A DNA stretch of 57,011 nucleotides from Gammaproteobacteria bacterium. GTDB taxonomy: Bacteria > Pseudomonadota > Gammaproteobacteria > Pseudomonadales > Azotimanducaceae. The notes beneath the pieces were generated by a model. That model did no database searches, had not been told where the DNA came from, and worked only from the letters and a program-made list of their open reading frames with translations. The stretch lies in assembly GCA_028824555.1 (NCBI GenBank), contig JAPPDJ010000052.1:1-57011 (forward strand), given 5' to 3'. The position numbers and the translations under genes are program-made. Positions 24,726 through 34,315 of the stretch are shown here, one piece after another (position 1 is the first letter of the stretch; every line of letters begins with the position of its first letter).

Positions 24726-26411
24726 TCAGGGTGTGCCCCGCCGCAGCACCTGCCCCGAGCGTGCTCCCGTGCTCTCGCCGTCCCGAAGGCTGAGGCGGCC
24801 GTTGACGATGGTGGCGTCGAAACCGCGGGCCTGCTGGATGTAGCGCGGCGCGCCGCCCGGGAAGTCGTGCACTAGGCGCGGCTGCAGTTCGGCGACGCGG
24901 TCCAGGTCGATGACGTTGACGTCGGCCGCCATGCCCTCGCGCAGGATCCCGCGGTCGTTCAGTCCCACCACGCGCGCCGGACCCGACGTCATGCGCTCGA
25001 TGACGCGTGCGAGGCTGTAGAAGCCCGTCGCCCGATGCCAGTGCGAGAGCATGAAGCTGGGCCAGCCGGCATCCATGATCTGCGATACGTGCGCGCCGGC
25101 GTCGCCAAGGCCGGGATACAGGTGGTCACTCTCGAACAGGCGCGCCTGCGCCTTGAGGCTCCCCGCGAACATGCGGTAATTGAACAGCGCCCGTCCGCCT
25201 GTCTCCCGCGACAGGCGCAGGAACGTCTCGGACCAGTGCTCGCCCGCGGCCGCCGCCTGGTCTGCGAGGCTCGCCTCGCCCGTGTAGTCCGGCGTTTCGC
25301 CCGCGCCCATGTAGAAGCAGCGTTCGGGGCGCACCCGGCCGGCGCTGGCCTGACGCGCTTCCCGCACCAGTTCCTCCGCCGTGTCGGCGTCGGCGATAGC
25401 CGCCAGGCGGCCGTCGAGATCCAGCGCCGCGAGTCGATCCCAAGCGCCGCCTTGGGCCGGCAGGTTCGACTGCAGGCCGAGCACGAAGCCGGATCCGCGC
25501 ACATGGGCAATGGCCGTGATGTCGCGCTCGCCGCACAAGGAATCGAGCGAAGCCGCCGCGCGGCGTCCGGTTTCCACGTCCGGAACCGCGGCTGCGCCCA
25601 TCTCGACGGTGTCGCCGTCGTCGTAGATCTCGAGCGCGTAGCTGAACAGCACGCGGCTTCGAGCGGCGTCCGCTATCGCCTTCAGGACATCGAAGTCGGC
25701 GCCCACGGCCTGCATGAGGCCGTCTTTCCCACCCACTGCGGCGGCGATCGTCTCGAGTTCCGACACCGCCGCGAACGTGCCCGGGATGGAGCGGCCGTCC
25801 GGGGCCCGGTGCGGCGCGAAGCGGTTGGTGGAAAAGCCCCAGGCGCCGTCGTCGAGGGAGCGTCCGACTATCGCCGTCATACGCTCGACTTCGTCTGCCG
25901 TCGCATCGTCCGCGAACGAGCGCTCGCCCATCACGTAGTAGCGCACCGCTGCGTGCCCGACCATGCCGGCCACGTTCACCGCGGTGCCGAGTTTCTCGAT
26001 GGAGTCGAGATATTCGCCGTAGTGCTCCCAGTCCCAGGCCAGTCCCGAGAGGATGGCCTGCTTGGGAATGTCCTCCACCGTTTCCATCATGCCCGCCAGC
26101 AGCTCGCGGTCTTCGGGCCGGCAGGGGGCGAAAGTCATGCCGCAGTTGCCGATGAGCGCCGTCGTGACCCCGTGCCAGCTCACCGGCGTCATGTCCGGGT
26201 CCCACCCCATCTGGGCATCGAGGTGCGTGTGAATGTCGACGAAACCGGGCGTGACGACGCGGTCCCGAGCGTCGATTTCCAGTTCGCCCTTGCCGGCGAC
26301 GGCACCGAGGGCCGAGATGCGCCCGTCCTTGACCGCGAGGTCTCCGGCGACGGGTTCGGCGCCGCTGCCGTCCACCAGGGTGCCGCCGCGAATGACGATG
26401 TCGTGATTCAT
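24726..26411 (-). CDS. N-acyl-D-amino-acid deacylase-like amidohydrolase
   Basis: 561 aa from ATG 26411, with GGAAGGA upstream. The protein opens like D-aminoacylases and dihydroorotase-type amidohydrolases: 'DIVIRGGTLVDGSGAEP', then the metal motif HTH at 61-63 ('GFVDIHTHLD'). The bridging cysteine is in 'GNCGMTFAP' (C90), and later come the 'HVRGSG' and 'GLGDAGAH' active-site loops. The C-terminal beta-sandwich contains 'GMAADVNVIDLDRV'. Family members hydrolyse N-acyl-D-amino acids or related amides in the cytosol with zinc. It is complete and stands alone. Confidence 0.88.
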   Translation of the reverse strand: MNHDIVIRGGTLVDGSGAEPVAGDLAVKDGRISALGAVAGKGELEIDARDRVVTPGFVDIHTHLDAQMGWDPDMTPVSWHGVTTALIGNCGMTFAPCRPEDRELLAGMMETVEDIPKQAILSGLAWDWEHYGEYLDSIEKLGTAVNVAGMVGHAAVRYYVMGERSFADDATADEVERMTAIVGRSLDDGAWGFSTNRFAPHRAPDGRSIPGTFAAVSELETIAAAVGGKDGLMQAVGADFDVLKAIADAARSRVLFSYALEIYDDGDTVEMGAAAVPDVETGRRAAASLDSLCGERDITAIAHVRGSGFVLGLQSNLPAQGGAWDRLAALDLDGRLAAIADADTAEELVREARQASAGRVRPERCFYMGAGETPDYTGEASLADQAAAAGEHWSETFLRLSRETGGRALFNYRMFAGSLKAQARLFESDHLYPGLGDAGAHVSQIMDAGWPSFMLSHWHRATGFYSLARVIERMTSGPARVVGLNDRGILREGMAADVNVIDLDRVAELQPRLVHDFPGGAPRYIQQARGFDATIVNGRLSLRDGESTGARSGQVLRRGTP

Positions 26412-26620
26412 GCGCTGTGTCCTTCCACTATCCGACGCCGGACGACGCCTTTCGCCCATCTTACCGGGAAGTTCCCGATCGCCGGACGAGGGAGTACGCC
26501 GGCCGCGGCAGGTGAGTCCATGACGGGCGAGATGCCCCCACTCAATCTCGATCTCGGCGAGACCGCAGATACGAGGCATACGGAATCCCAGCCCGGCTAG
26601 CGCATGTGCAAGGCGGGTCT

Positions 26621-26725
26621 TCGGAGGGAAGGCATCCTGCCTTCCCTGTGCGCCGTCAGGCGCACTGACGTGCTCTTGCCAAAGGCGCCTTGCGGCGCAG
26701 GGAAGGCAGAATGCCTTCGCTCCGA
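26621..26725. repeat. Dispersed palindromic repeat, complete copy
   Basis: Arms 26621-26647 and 26699-26725 (27 bp, two mismatches) contain GGAAGGCATCCTGCCTTCC-type palindromes. Inner hairpins are GCGCCGTCAGGCGC and GCGCCTTGCGGCGC. It fills the middle of the 346-bp gap 26412-26757; nothing else is evident there. Confidence 0.85.
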
Positions 26726-26757
26726 GGACCGTCCCATCGCCTTAGTCCGACAGGCTG

Positions 26758-27171
26758 CTAGGTGAAATCCTTGTACCAACGGCCTTGGTTTCGCAGCGCT
26801 AGGGCGGGGGCGAGCCATGGGACGGTGCTAGTTGGCAGAGCTCGGGGGTTCACGAAGCAAAGGTGGTCGCATCTGCTGGGTTCGCCGATTTGGGGGGTGC
26901 CGTGCCAATCGGTGGCTTGGAAGAGGAAGTTGATGCCTGTGGCAAATGGCAGGGCGGCGACGGGGTGGGCGGCGGTGATGTTGATGCAGGCTTCTTCGCG
27001 GGACTCGCGGATGGCGGTGTCGAGCAGGCGTTCGTTTGGTTGGCGATGGCCGCCGGGTGGGGCAGAGAGGCCGTCCATGACGCCGGTGTTGGTTCGGCGG
27101 AGCAGCAGCAGGTGGCCTGAGGCGTTGAACACCAAGGCGTGGACGACGATGACGAAGGTGTCGCGGGGCAT
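26758..27171 (-). CDS. Nudix hydrolase
   Basis: A 137-aa protein with a near-complete Nudix box: 'GHRQPNERLLDTAIRESREEACI' fits GX5EX7REUXEEXGU except that the last Gly is Cys. The box provides Mg-binding glutamates for hydrolysis of nucleoside diphosphate-X substrates. The N-terminal strand 'VIVVHALVFNASGHLLLLRR' is typical of MutT/ADP-ribose-type members. It starts 8 bp after the Uma2-like gene on the same strand, so they are probably co-transcribed. Substrate unknown. Confidence 0.85.
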   Translation of the reverse strand: MPRDTFVIVVHALVFNASGHLLLLRRTNTGVMDGLSAPPGGHRQPNERLLDTAIRESREEACINITAAHPVAALPFATGINFLFQATDWHGTPQIGEPSRCDHLCFVNPRALPTSTVPWLAPALALRNQGRWYKDFT

Positions 27172-27179
27172 CGGCTCCG

Positions 27180-27917
27180 CTAGCCGCCTGCCTGGCGTTG
27201 GAGACTGGCGAGGAAGGCTCGGTGGGCCTTTGTCGCCATCGCGTCGCGCAAGGCTGCCGTAACCGTGGCGAAGTCTCCCTTGACGAGAGCGGCGGTGGCG
27301 AGGGCGAGGCCGGGGAACGCGCGGCTGTGGATGACCCCGTTTTGGTCGGCGGGGATGGGATGGAACTCGCCATCGGCGAGCGCGAACCAGTCGATCTCGC
27401 CATCGAGCGTGCGCCAGACGATGTATTCGAGGACGCCGTTTCGGGCGTAGGCATCACGCTTCGCGTGCAAGTCGTAGCGCACGCTGCTGGCGGCGATTTC
27501 GGCGACGAGCTCCGGGGCACCGTCAATGTAGTCGTCCTCGTCGTTGCGGGAGCGGCCGCCGGCGACGACCCGCAGCATCACGTCTGGCTGCGGTTCGTTG
27601 GTGTCGTCGAGCCGAACCGTGGCGTTGTCGGCGATCTCGACACCCGGCGTGTTCCACGCGTAGTGGGTGAGCCAGCCGATGAGACGTGCGTGAGGGTTCC
27701 CGTGCGCATCGTAGTGGACGTGCTCTTCCATCACGACCATGCCCTCGATCAGCTCCGCTTTCTTGATGTGCGGCATTAGGGCGTAGCGCTGCTCGAACTC
27801 CTCGCGCTCGAGGCGATCGCCGGTCTTGAAGAGGTTTCGGTTCCGCGGCCTGGCCTCAGCCCGTTGGGGGTCGGAAGGTGTGCGAGCGGTTTGTGTCACG
27901 CGTTGTGCGGTGGCCAT
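27180..27917 (-). CDS. Uma2-family (DUF820) PD-(D/E)XK protein
   Basis: 245 aa from ATG 27917, with AAGGAA upstream. It has the DUF820/Uma2 layout: 'IKKAELIEGMVVM', then 'EPQPDVMLRV' with the catalytic Asp, 'APELVAEIAASSVRYD' with the catalytic Glu, 'HAKRDAYARNGVLEYIVW', and a C-terminal substrate-like domain. Members are predicted restriction-like nucleases of uncertain function, common in cyanobacteria and often near mobile DNA. It heads a two-gene unit with the Nudix hydrolase. Confidence 0.85.
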   Translation of the reverse strand: MATAQRVTQTARTPSDPQRAEARPRNRNLFKTGDRLEREEFEQRYALMPHIKKAELIEGMVVMEEHVHYDAHGNPHARLIGWLTHYAWNTPGVEIADNATVRLDDTNEPQPDVMLRVVAGGRSRNDEDDYIDGAPELVAEIAASSVRYDLHAKRDAYARNGVLEYIVWRTLDGEIDWFALADGEFHPIPADQNGVIHSRAFPGLALATAALVKGDFATVTAALRDAMATKAHRAFLASLQRQAGG

Positions 27918-27954
27918 TGTCTGGTTCCTTTTTCGTGCGGTGCAGCATAGCGTC

Positions 27955-28063
27955 TGGAGGGAAGGCATTCTGCCTTCCTTGGCCCGCCGTCAGGCGCACT
28001 GACGCACACTTGCCTCGAAAAGCGCCTATCGGCGCTTAGGGGAGGCAGAATGCCTTCCCTCCA
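27955..28063. repeat. Dispersed palindromic repeat, complete copy
   Basis: Arms 27955-27978 and 28041-28063 carry GGAAGGCATTCTGCCTTCC. Inner hairpins are CGCCGTCAGGCGCACTGACG and GCGCCTATCGGCGC. It lies in the 404-bp gap 27918-28321 between divergent genes, where the promoters of both units must also lie. Confidence 0.85.
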
Positions 28064-28321
28064 ATGGCCCGTCTACACGCAACTTCCTTTGCCTTCTCCA
28101 CGTGCAGCCACCGAGGCCAGAGCCGGCGCGAAACTCGTTGACGCCGCCGCATGGGTGCGGCCATGATGACGGCAACGACGCTTGGCTCTTTTGAGGCGAG
28201 TCGTCATTTGGGGGAAGGCCAGTGGGGCGAGAGCCACGGCACGAGGAGTCTGCGCCGCCGAGGCGACGGGCATGAAGCGAGTGCCTCCTTGCGGCTTGGC
28301 CCGTTGCACAAGGACGTGCGT

Positions 28322-30289
28322 GTGAGGCGCCTTCAGGTGCTGGGTGCCGTCATCGTCGGACTCGCGACGACAGCGTCCTTTGCCGATGGCCGGCCACCGG
28401 GTGCCGAGGGCAGGGGGGATTCGCCCCCTTGGCCAGAGGAGTGGTTCGAGCCGCCGAAGACGGCGAGCGAGCTTGGCATCACGAGCTTCTCCCAGAGCCC
28501 GTATCTCGACGAGCGCGGCTTGCCGCCGGTGGAGGAGCGGCTGCCGGACGATCCGGTGGTGTCGCAGCCCTATCAGAGCGTCGGCAAGTACGGCGGCACG
28601 GCGCGCATCACGCTCTGGGACACCTGGCAGTTCTTCAACTGGGAGCACGCCCTCACCCTCTCGGCAGACATGCGCAACGTGCTGCCGAACCTAGCCGAGT
28701 CCTGGAGCCTCTCCGAAGACGGCCGCGTCACCACCATCACGCTGCGCAAGGGGCTGAAGTGGTCGGACGGCCATCCCCTTACCTCCGAAGACTTCATGTT
28801 CCGCTTCAACCATGTCCACATGGATCCGGAGATGTCGCCGGTGACCTTCCGCCCCATCCGCGGCGGCAAGGTGGTGATGATCGACGACCAGACGTTCCAG
28901 TACGTCTTCCCCGACCCGAATCCCATGTTCGTCAACTTCTTCGCCCAGTACGGCAGCCACATGGCGGACCCTGCGCACTTTTTCAGCCAGTACCACCCCG
29001 CCTACCGCGACAAGGAGGAGTTGGCCGAGCTGATCGAAGACGAGGGTTTCGTCACCTGGATGGCCATGTACGGCGCCCTGCGGGGCTGGGGCAACGAGGA
29101 CGCGGTGCGGGTACCGACGCTGCGCGCCTACCGGGTGATCGAGCGCACGCCCACCAAGATGCGTCTCGAGCGCAACCCCTACTACTTCAAGATCGACCCC
29201 GAAGGCCGCCAGCTTCCCTACATCGACAAGGTGGACGCGATCATCCTGCTGGAGAACTCCAAGATGATCGCCTTCCAGGCCGCCACCGGACAGCTCGACT
29301 TCGCCGCCTTCGCGCTCAAGACCGAGGACATCCCGCTGCTCAAGCTTGGCGAGGTGAAGGGCGTCAACAAGGTGCACGTGTGGACCCGCCTGCACATCAG
29401 CGATGTATCCATCCAGCCGAACTACAATTTCGACGATCCCAAGTATCGCGAACTCCTCTGGGGCACCGGCGAGCGGCGCTTCATCCGGGCGCTGTCCCAC
29501 GCCATCAACCGGCCGCAGATGAACGACGTGATCTACTTCGGGCGCGGCAAGCCAAGTCAGGTCACGGCGCATCCCACCAGCCAATGGCACGAAGAACGCT
29601 TTCAGCTAGCGCACACTCGCTACGACCCGGACTACGCCAACGCAATGCTGGATGAACTCGGCCTCGAAGACATCGACGGCGACGGCCTGCGCGAATATCC
29701 AGACGGCTCCAAGCTCACCATCACCTTCGAATATCTCGATTTCGAGACGCCGAAAACCATGACCATGGAGCTTGTGCGGGAATACTGGCGCGAGGTGGGC
29801 ATCGATCTCAGGCTGAAATCCGTGGAGCGGCGGCTTCAGTCCGAGCGCGCCCAGGCGAACAAGATGCAGATGACGCTTTGGCACGCCGACAAGGTGACGG
29901 ACCTGCTCTTCCCCCTCGTGCCAGACTGGTTCTACCCCCACCGCACCGGCTGGGACATCGCCATGTGGAACCACTGGGCGCGCTACTACCAAACCGACGG
30001 ACGGCTGGGCGAAGAACCGCCGCCGCAGGTGAAGCAACTACAATCCTGGGGCGACGACTTGCGTCAGGCGGTGACGGACGAAAGCCGCACCAAGGCCGCG
30101 AAGTCGCTGCTGAACGCCGCCGCGGAAAACCTGTGGACCATCGGCACGGTGGGGCAGGCGCCGCACCCGGTGGTGGTCTCCAACCGGCTCAAGAACGTGA
30201 CGCCCACCGGCATCTGGGGCTGGGACAATCGCTGGACGCTGTCATACCACCCGGCGACTTGGTACTTCGACGAGTCGGGCGGCGAGTAG
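28322..30289 (+). CDS. ABC transporter substrate-binding protein, oligopeptide/dipeptide type (SBP_bac_5)
   Basis: About 655 aa from GTG 28322, which has AAGGA 7 bp upstream and directly precedes a signal sequence ('RRLQVLGAVIVGLATTASFA'). A longer frame from 28151 looks non-coding at its start. The body has family-5 landmarks: 'LAESWSLSEDGRVTTITLRKG LKWSDGHPLTSEDF'-type opening and 'FIRALSHAINRPQMNDVIY' in the middle. It is somewhat longer than DppA/OppA. It binds peptides or similar ligands in the periplasm and delivers them to the permeases encoded next, 27 bp downstream. Confidence 0.9.
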   Translation: MRRLQVLGAVIVGLATTASFADGRPPGAEGRGDSPPWPEEWFEPPKTASELGITSFSQSPYLDERGLPPVEERLPDDPVVSQPYQSVGKYGGTARITLWDTWQFFNWEHALTLSADMRNVLPNLAESWSLSEDGRVTTITLRKGLKWSDGHPLTSEDFMFRFNHVHMDPEMSPVTFRPIRGGKVVMIDDQTFQYVFPDPNPMFVNFFAQYGSHMADPAHFFSQYHPAYRDKEELAELIEDEGFVTWMAMYGALRGWGNEDAVRVPTLRAYRVIERTPTKMRLERNPYYFKIDPEGRQLPYIDKVDAIILLENSKMIAFQAATGQLDFAAFALKTEDIPLLKLGEVKGVNKVHVWTRLHISDVSIQPNYNFDDPKYRELLWGTGERRFIRALSHAINRPQMNDVIYFGRGKPSQVTAHPTSQWHEERFQLAHTRYDPDYANAMLDELGLEDIDGDGLREYPDGSKLTITFEYLDFETPKTMTMELVREYWREVGIDLRLKSVERRLQSERAQANKMQMTLWHADKVTDLLFPLVPDWFYPHRTGWDIAMWNHWARYYQTDGRLGEEPPPQVKQLQSWGDDLRQAVTDESRTKAAKSLLNAAAENLWTIGTVGQAPHPVVVSNRLKNVTPTGIWGWDNRWTLSYHPATWYFDESGGE

Positions 30290-30316
30290 GGTTTGGGCGG
30301 GACGGACGAGGCGTAA

Positions 30317-31300
30317 ATGAGGTCCTACATCCTAACCCGCATAGCGGGCCTGATCCCTACGCTCGCGATCATCTCGGTGATCATCTTCATCGTCATCCAG
30401 TTGCCGGAAGGCGACATCGTTTCCTCGATGCTCGACCGGCTGCAGGCGCAGGGGGTCGATACCTCCGAAGAATACGTGCAGAACCTGCGGGCGCAATACA
30501 ACCTCGACAAGCCGATGGTGATTCAGTATTTCTATTGGGCCGGCAACTTCCTCACCGGCGACATGGGATACTCGTATCTCTTTTCCCGGCCCGTGAATGA
30601 ACTGGTGTGGGAGCGATTAGGCTATACCTTATCCATCACCATATCGGCACTCTTCTTCACCTGGCTCGTGGCGCTGCCGGTAGGCATCTATTCGGCGCTT
30701 CGCCAGTACACCATCGGCGACTACCTGATGACGACGTTGGCCTTGGTCGGCCTCGCCACGCCGCCGTTCCTGCTCGCGCTCATCTTCATGCACATCGGCT
30801 TCGAATGGTTCGGCATCAGCACCGGCGGCCTCTTCTCGCCGGAGTTCGAGGATGCCTCGTGGAGCTTCGCCAAGTTCGCCGACATGCTCGCCCACATCTG
30901 GTTGCCGATGGTCATCGTCGGCGCCGGCGGGGCGGCTTTCACCATGCGCATCCTGCGCGCCAACCTCCTCGACGAACTGAACAAGCCCTATGTGGTGACG
31001 GCCCGCGCCAAGGGCGTGCGTCCGGCCAAGCTCGTCATCAAGTACCCGGTTCGCATCGCCATCAACCCATTCATCAGCAACATTGGCCTCATGCTGCCGG
31101 CACTGATTTCCGGCGAAGCGCTAGTGGGCATGGTGATGGGGCTGCCCACCATCGGCCCCCTGCTGCTGCAATCGCTCCTGAACCAAGACATGTTCCTCGC
31201 CGGCAGCATGTTGATGTGGCTGGCGATTCTGGTGGTGTTCGGGATTTTGCTCTCCGACCTCTTGCTGGCCTGGGTGGACCCGAGGATTCGCTTTGAGTGA
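30317..31300 (+). CDS. Peptide ABC transporter permease (DppB type)
   Basis: A 327-aa inner-membrane protein with six predicted transmembrane helices and the conserved N-terminal 'MRSYILTRIAGLIPTLAIIS'. The cytoplasmic EAA loop is seen in 'VTARAKGVRPAKLVIKYPVR'. ATG 30317 has GAGG upstream. The next permease starts within its last codons. It forms the pore with the DppC-type subunit. Confidence 0.92.
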   Translation: MRSYILTRIAGLIPTLAIISVIIFIVIQLPEGDIVSSMLDRLQAQGVDTSEEYVQNLRAQYNLDKPMVIQYFYWAGNFLTGDMGYSYLFSRPVNELVWERLGYTLSITISALFFTWLVALPVGIYSALRQYTIGDYLMTTLALVGLATPPFLLALIFMHIGFEWFGISTGGLFSPEFEDASWSFAKFADMLAHIWLPMVIVGAGGAAFTMRILRANLLDELNKPYVVTARAKGVRPAKLVIKYPVRIAINPFISNIGLMLPALISGEALVGMVMGLPTIGPLLLQSLLNQDMFLAGSMLMWLAILVVFGILLSDLLLAWVDPRIRFE

Positions 31301-32453
31301 GGCAGTGAACCCGGCCACGGGGGCGGGCGCAGCGACGCCGGCAGCGATCGTGCGTGCCGAAGAAACCACCATCTCGCCGCGCCAGCTCATGTGGCTGCGC
31401 TTTCGCCGCCATCGGCTAGCGTACGCGAGCGGCTTGTTCCTGCTGGTGCTGTACGTGGTCGTGATCTTCTGCGAGTTCGTCTCGCCCTACAGCACCACCA
31501 CGCGCAATCAGGACGCCATCAACGCCCCGCCCATGTCGATCCACTTCTTCGATGCGGACGGCAACTTCCACCTGCGCCCGTTCGTGTACGCCTACCAGAT
31601 GGAGGTGAACCCGGACACGTGGATGCGGGAATACTCCGAAGACACCAGCCGCATGTTCCCCATCCGGTTCTTCGCCAGCGGCGAGTCCTACAAGATGTGG
31701 AGCCTGTTCGATGCAGACCTGCATCTGTTCACCACCGACGAAGGCGGCTACATTCACCTCTTCGGCACCGATCCCCTGGGCCGCGACATGTTCTCGCGGG
31801 TGGTGTACGGGGGCCGCATATCGCTTTCCATCGGCTTCGTCGGCGTCGTACTGACGATCACGTTCGGCATCACCCTGGGGGGCCTCGCCGGCTATCTCGG
31901 CGGCATTGTCGACCGATCCGTCAACAAGGTGATCGAGGTGCTGCAATGCCTGCCGGCGCTGCCCTTGTGGATGGCGCTTTCGGCGGCACTGCCGGTGCAT
32001 TGGTCGCCGCTCTTGATCTATTTCGGGGTCACCATCATCCTCTCGCTGTTCGGCTGGACGGCCCTCGCGCGACAGGTGCGTGGCCGCTTCCTTGCCCTCC
32101 GGGAGGAGGACTTCGTGATGGCGGCGCGGCTGTTGGGCGCCGACACGCCGAGGGTGATCCGCAAGCACATGCTGCCGAGCTTCGCGAGCCACATCATCGC
32201 CACGGCGACGCTGGCGGTGCCGGCCATGATCCTGGGCGAGACCGCGCTTTCGTTCCTCGGCATCGGCCTTAGGCCGCCCGTAGTGAGTTGGGGCGTGCTC
32301 CTGTTCCAGGCGCAGAACCCTCTGGTGATCGAGATGACGCCGTGGCAGATGATGCCGGGGGTCGCTGTGGTGCTGGCCGTAATGGCGTTCAATCTGCTCG
32401 GCGACGGTCTGCGCGATGCGGCCGATCCCTACAGCACCGGTGGGATGAAGTAA
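31293..32453 (+). CDS. Peptide ABC transporter permease (DppC type) with long periplasmic insert
   Basis: 386 aa, longer than usual DppC (about 300). The excess is a roughly 100-residue soluble segment after the first transmembrane helix ('SPYSTTTRNQDAINAPPM' through 'LFTTDEGGYIHLFGTDPLGRD'), a known variant in some oligopeptide systems. The EAA loop is 'VMAARLLGADTPRVIRKHML'. The start TTG 31293 overlaps the previous stop by 8 bp; GTG 31305 is an alternative. It is the partner of the upstream permease in the inner membrane. Confidence 0.9.
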   Translation: MSEAVNPATGAGAATPAAIVRAEETTISPRQLMWLRFRRHRLAYASGLFLLVLYVVVIFCEFVSPYSTTTRNQDAINAPPMSIHFFDADGNFHLRPFVYAYQMEVNPDTWMREYSEDTSRMFPIRFFASGESYKMWSLFDADLHLFTTDEGGYIHLFGTDPLGRDMFSRVVYGGRISLSIGFVGVVLTITFGITLGGLAGYLGGIVDRSVNKVIEVLQCLPALPLWMALSAALPVHWSPLLIYFGVTIILSLFGWTALARQVRGRFLALREEDFVMAARLLGADTPRVIRKHMLPSFASHIIATATLAVPAMILGETALSFLGIGLRPPVVSWGVLLFQAQNPLVIEMTPWQMMPGVAVVLAVMAFNLLGDGLRDAADPYSTGGMK

Positions 32454-32455
32454 CC

Positions 32456-33424
32456 GTGGCGGGAGACGACCAGGCCGTGGATGTCGTGCTGAAGGTCCAG
32501 GACCTCGCGGTGGATTTCAAGACGGACACCGGCCTCACCCATGCGCTCATGGGGGTTGGATTCGAGGTGCCCCGGGGCAAGGTGACGGCGATCGTCGGCG
32601 AGTCCGGCTCCGGCAAGTCCGTCACCGCCAACTGCATCATGCGCATCATTCAGCCGCCCGGGCGCATCGTCGACGGCAGCATCGATTTCGCACCCAAGGG
32701 GATGGAACCGTTCGAGATCGTCTCACTGACGAAGAAGGACCCGCGCCTGCAGGAACTGCGCGGCGGCCTCATCAGCATGGTGTTTCAGGAGCCGATGACC
32801 GCGCTCTCGCCGGTGTACAAGGTGGGCAACCAGGTCGCGGAAGCCATCCTCTGCCATCGCAAGGTCAGCCGTGCAGAGGCGTGGCGCGAGGCGGCGGAAA
32901 TGCTCGAACGGGTGGGCATCGACGACATCGACCGGCGGATTCAGATGTATCCGTTCGAGTTCTCCGGCGGCATGCGGCAGCGGGTGGTGATCGCGATGGC
33001 GCTCGTCTGCCATCCCGAGGTGCTCATCTGCGACGAGCCGACGACCGCCCTCGATGTCACGATCCAGGCCGAGATCCTCACGCTCATCAAGGATCTGCAG
33101 CGCGAGCTTGGAAACTCCGTGATCTTCATCACGCACGACCTTGGCGTCGTGGCGCAGATCGCGGATCAGGTGGTGGTGATGTACCAAGGGCGCGTGCTGG
33201 AGATCGGTACCGTGCGCCAGGTGCTCAAGGAGCCGGTGCACCCCTACACGAAGGGGCTGCTGGCGGCGATTCCGGGCCTCGCGCCCAAGGGCGAGCGGCT
33301 TGCCACCATCGCCACGGTGGTTGGGGATGCGGACATCACGACGCCTTTTCCCATGCAGACTCTTGCGGACGGCCGGCAAGTGAGCCTGCCGCCGGAGCTC
33401 GTCGGCAGCGCGCAGCAGGCATGA
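32456..33424 (+). CDS. Peptide ABC transporter ATP-binding protein (DppD type)
   Basis: 322 aa from GTG 32456, 2 bp after the permease stop. Walker A is GESGSGKS, the signature is 'FSGGMRQRV', Walker B is 'VLICDEPTTALD', and the oligopeptide-type C-terminal extension has 'PVHPYTKGLLAAIPGL'. It powers uptake as one half of an ATPase heterodimer with the next gene, whose ATG overlaps its stop. Confidence 0.93.
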   Translation: MAGDDQAVDVVLKVQDLAVDFKTDTGLTHALMGVGFEVPRGKVTAIVGESGSGKSVTANCIMRIIQPPGRIVDGSIDFAPKGMEPFEIVSLTKKDPRLQELRGGLISMVFQEPMTALSPVYKVGNQVAEAILCHRKVSRAEAWREAAEMLERVGIDDIDRRIQMYPFEFSGGMRQRVVIAMALVCHPEVLICDEPTTALDVTIQAEILTLIKDLQRELGNSVIFITHDLGVVAQIADQVVVMYQGRVLEIGTVRQVLKEPVHPYTKGLLAAIPGLAPKGERLATIATVVGDADITTPFPMQTLADGRQVSLPPELVGSAQQA

Positions 33425-34287
33425 GCGAACCAGCCCTTGCCCGAGAGGCGCTGTCGCCGGAACCGGCGGAGGACGACGACACCATCCTGGTAGTGGAAGG
33501 CGTGTCGCGCTTCTTCGACGGCGTGCCGGCGGTGCAGGACGTGTCGTTCGACGTGCGCCGCTCCGAGACGCTGGGCATCGTTGGCGAGTCCGGCTCCGGC
33601 AAGACGACGCTGGTGCGTTGCGTCCTACGTGCCATCGACCCGGACGAGGGGATCGTGCGGTTCAAGAGCGCGGGCGGCTGGGTAGAACTGCAGGACATGG
33701 CCGCCAAGCAGCTCATTCCGCTCCGGCGCGAAATGCAGATGATCTTTCAGGACCCGTTCGCCTCCCTCAATCCGCGCATGACGGTGCGCGAAATCCTCGA
33801 AGAACCACTCATCATCCACAAGGTGGGCGATCGCGCCGAACGGCTCGACACCGTGATCGAGATGCTGAACCTCGTGCAGCTCGACTCCGACTCCCTCACG
33901 CGCTATCCGCACGCATTCTCAGGCGGTCAGAGGCAGCGCATCGGCATCGCCAGGGCCTTGATCCTGCGGCCGAACCTGGTCGTCTGCGACGAATCGGTGT
34001 CGGCGCTCGACGTCTCCGTGCAGGCGCAGATCATCAATCTCTTGGAAGAGCTGCAGACCGAGCTCGGCTTGACGTATCTGTTCGTCGCGCACGATCTCAG
34101 CGTGGTGCAGCACATCTGCGACCGCGTGCTGGTGATGCACCAGGGCCGGGTGGTGGAAAGCGGCGGCGTGGACGAAATCTTCGCGAACCCGCAGGAGAAC
34201 TACACCAAGCTCTTGCTCTCCGCCATCCCCTCGCCCGATCCGGACATCCGTCTCAAGCCCCTGGACCGGCGCGAACTCGGCCTGTAG
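33421..34287 (+). CDS. Peptide ABC transporter ATP-binding protein (DppF type)
   Basis: 288 aa. Walker A is GESGSGKTT, the Q-loop is 'MIFQDPFASLNPRM', the signature is 'FSGGQRQRIGIARAL', and Walker B is 'LVVCDESVSALD' with the family's ESVSALD form. ATGA overlap with the DppD-type gene means translational coupling. It completes the five-gene importer that started at 28322. Confidence 0.93.
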   Translation: MSEPALAREALSPEPAEDDDTILVVEGVSRFFDGVPAVQDVSFDVRRSETLGIVGESGSGKTTLVRCVLRAIDPDEGIVRFKSAGGWVELQDMAAKQLIPLRREMQMIFQDPFASLNPRMTVREILEEPLIIHKVGDRAERLDTVIEMLNLVQLDSDSLTRYPHAFSGGQRQRIGIARALILRPNLVVCDESVSALDVSVQAQIINLLEELQTELGLTYLFVAHDLSVVQHICDRVLVMHQGRVVESGGVDEIFANPQENYTKLLLSAIPSPDPDIRLKPLDRRELGL

Positions 34288-34315
34288 CACCGGTCCGGGT
34301 CGTCACGGCAGCCCA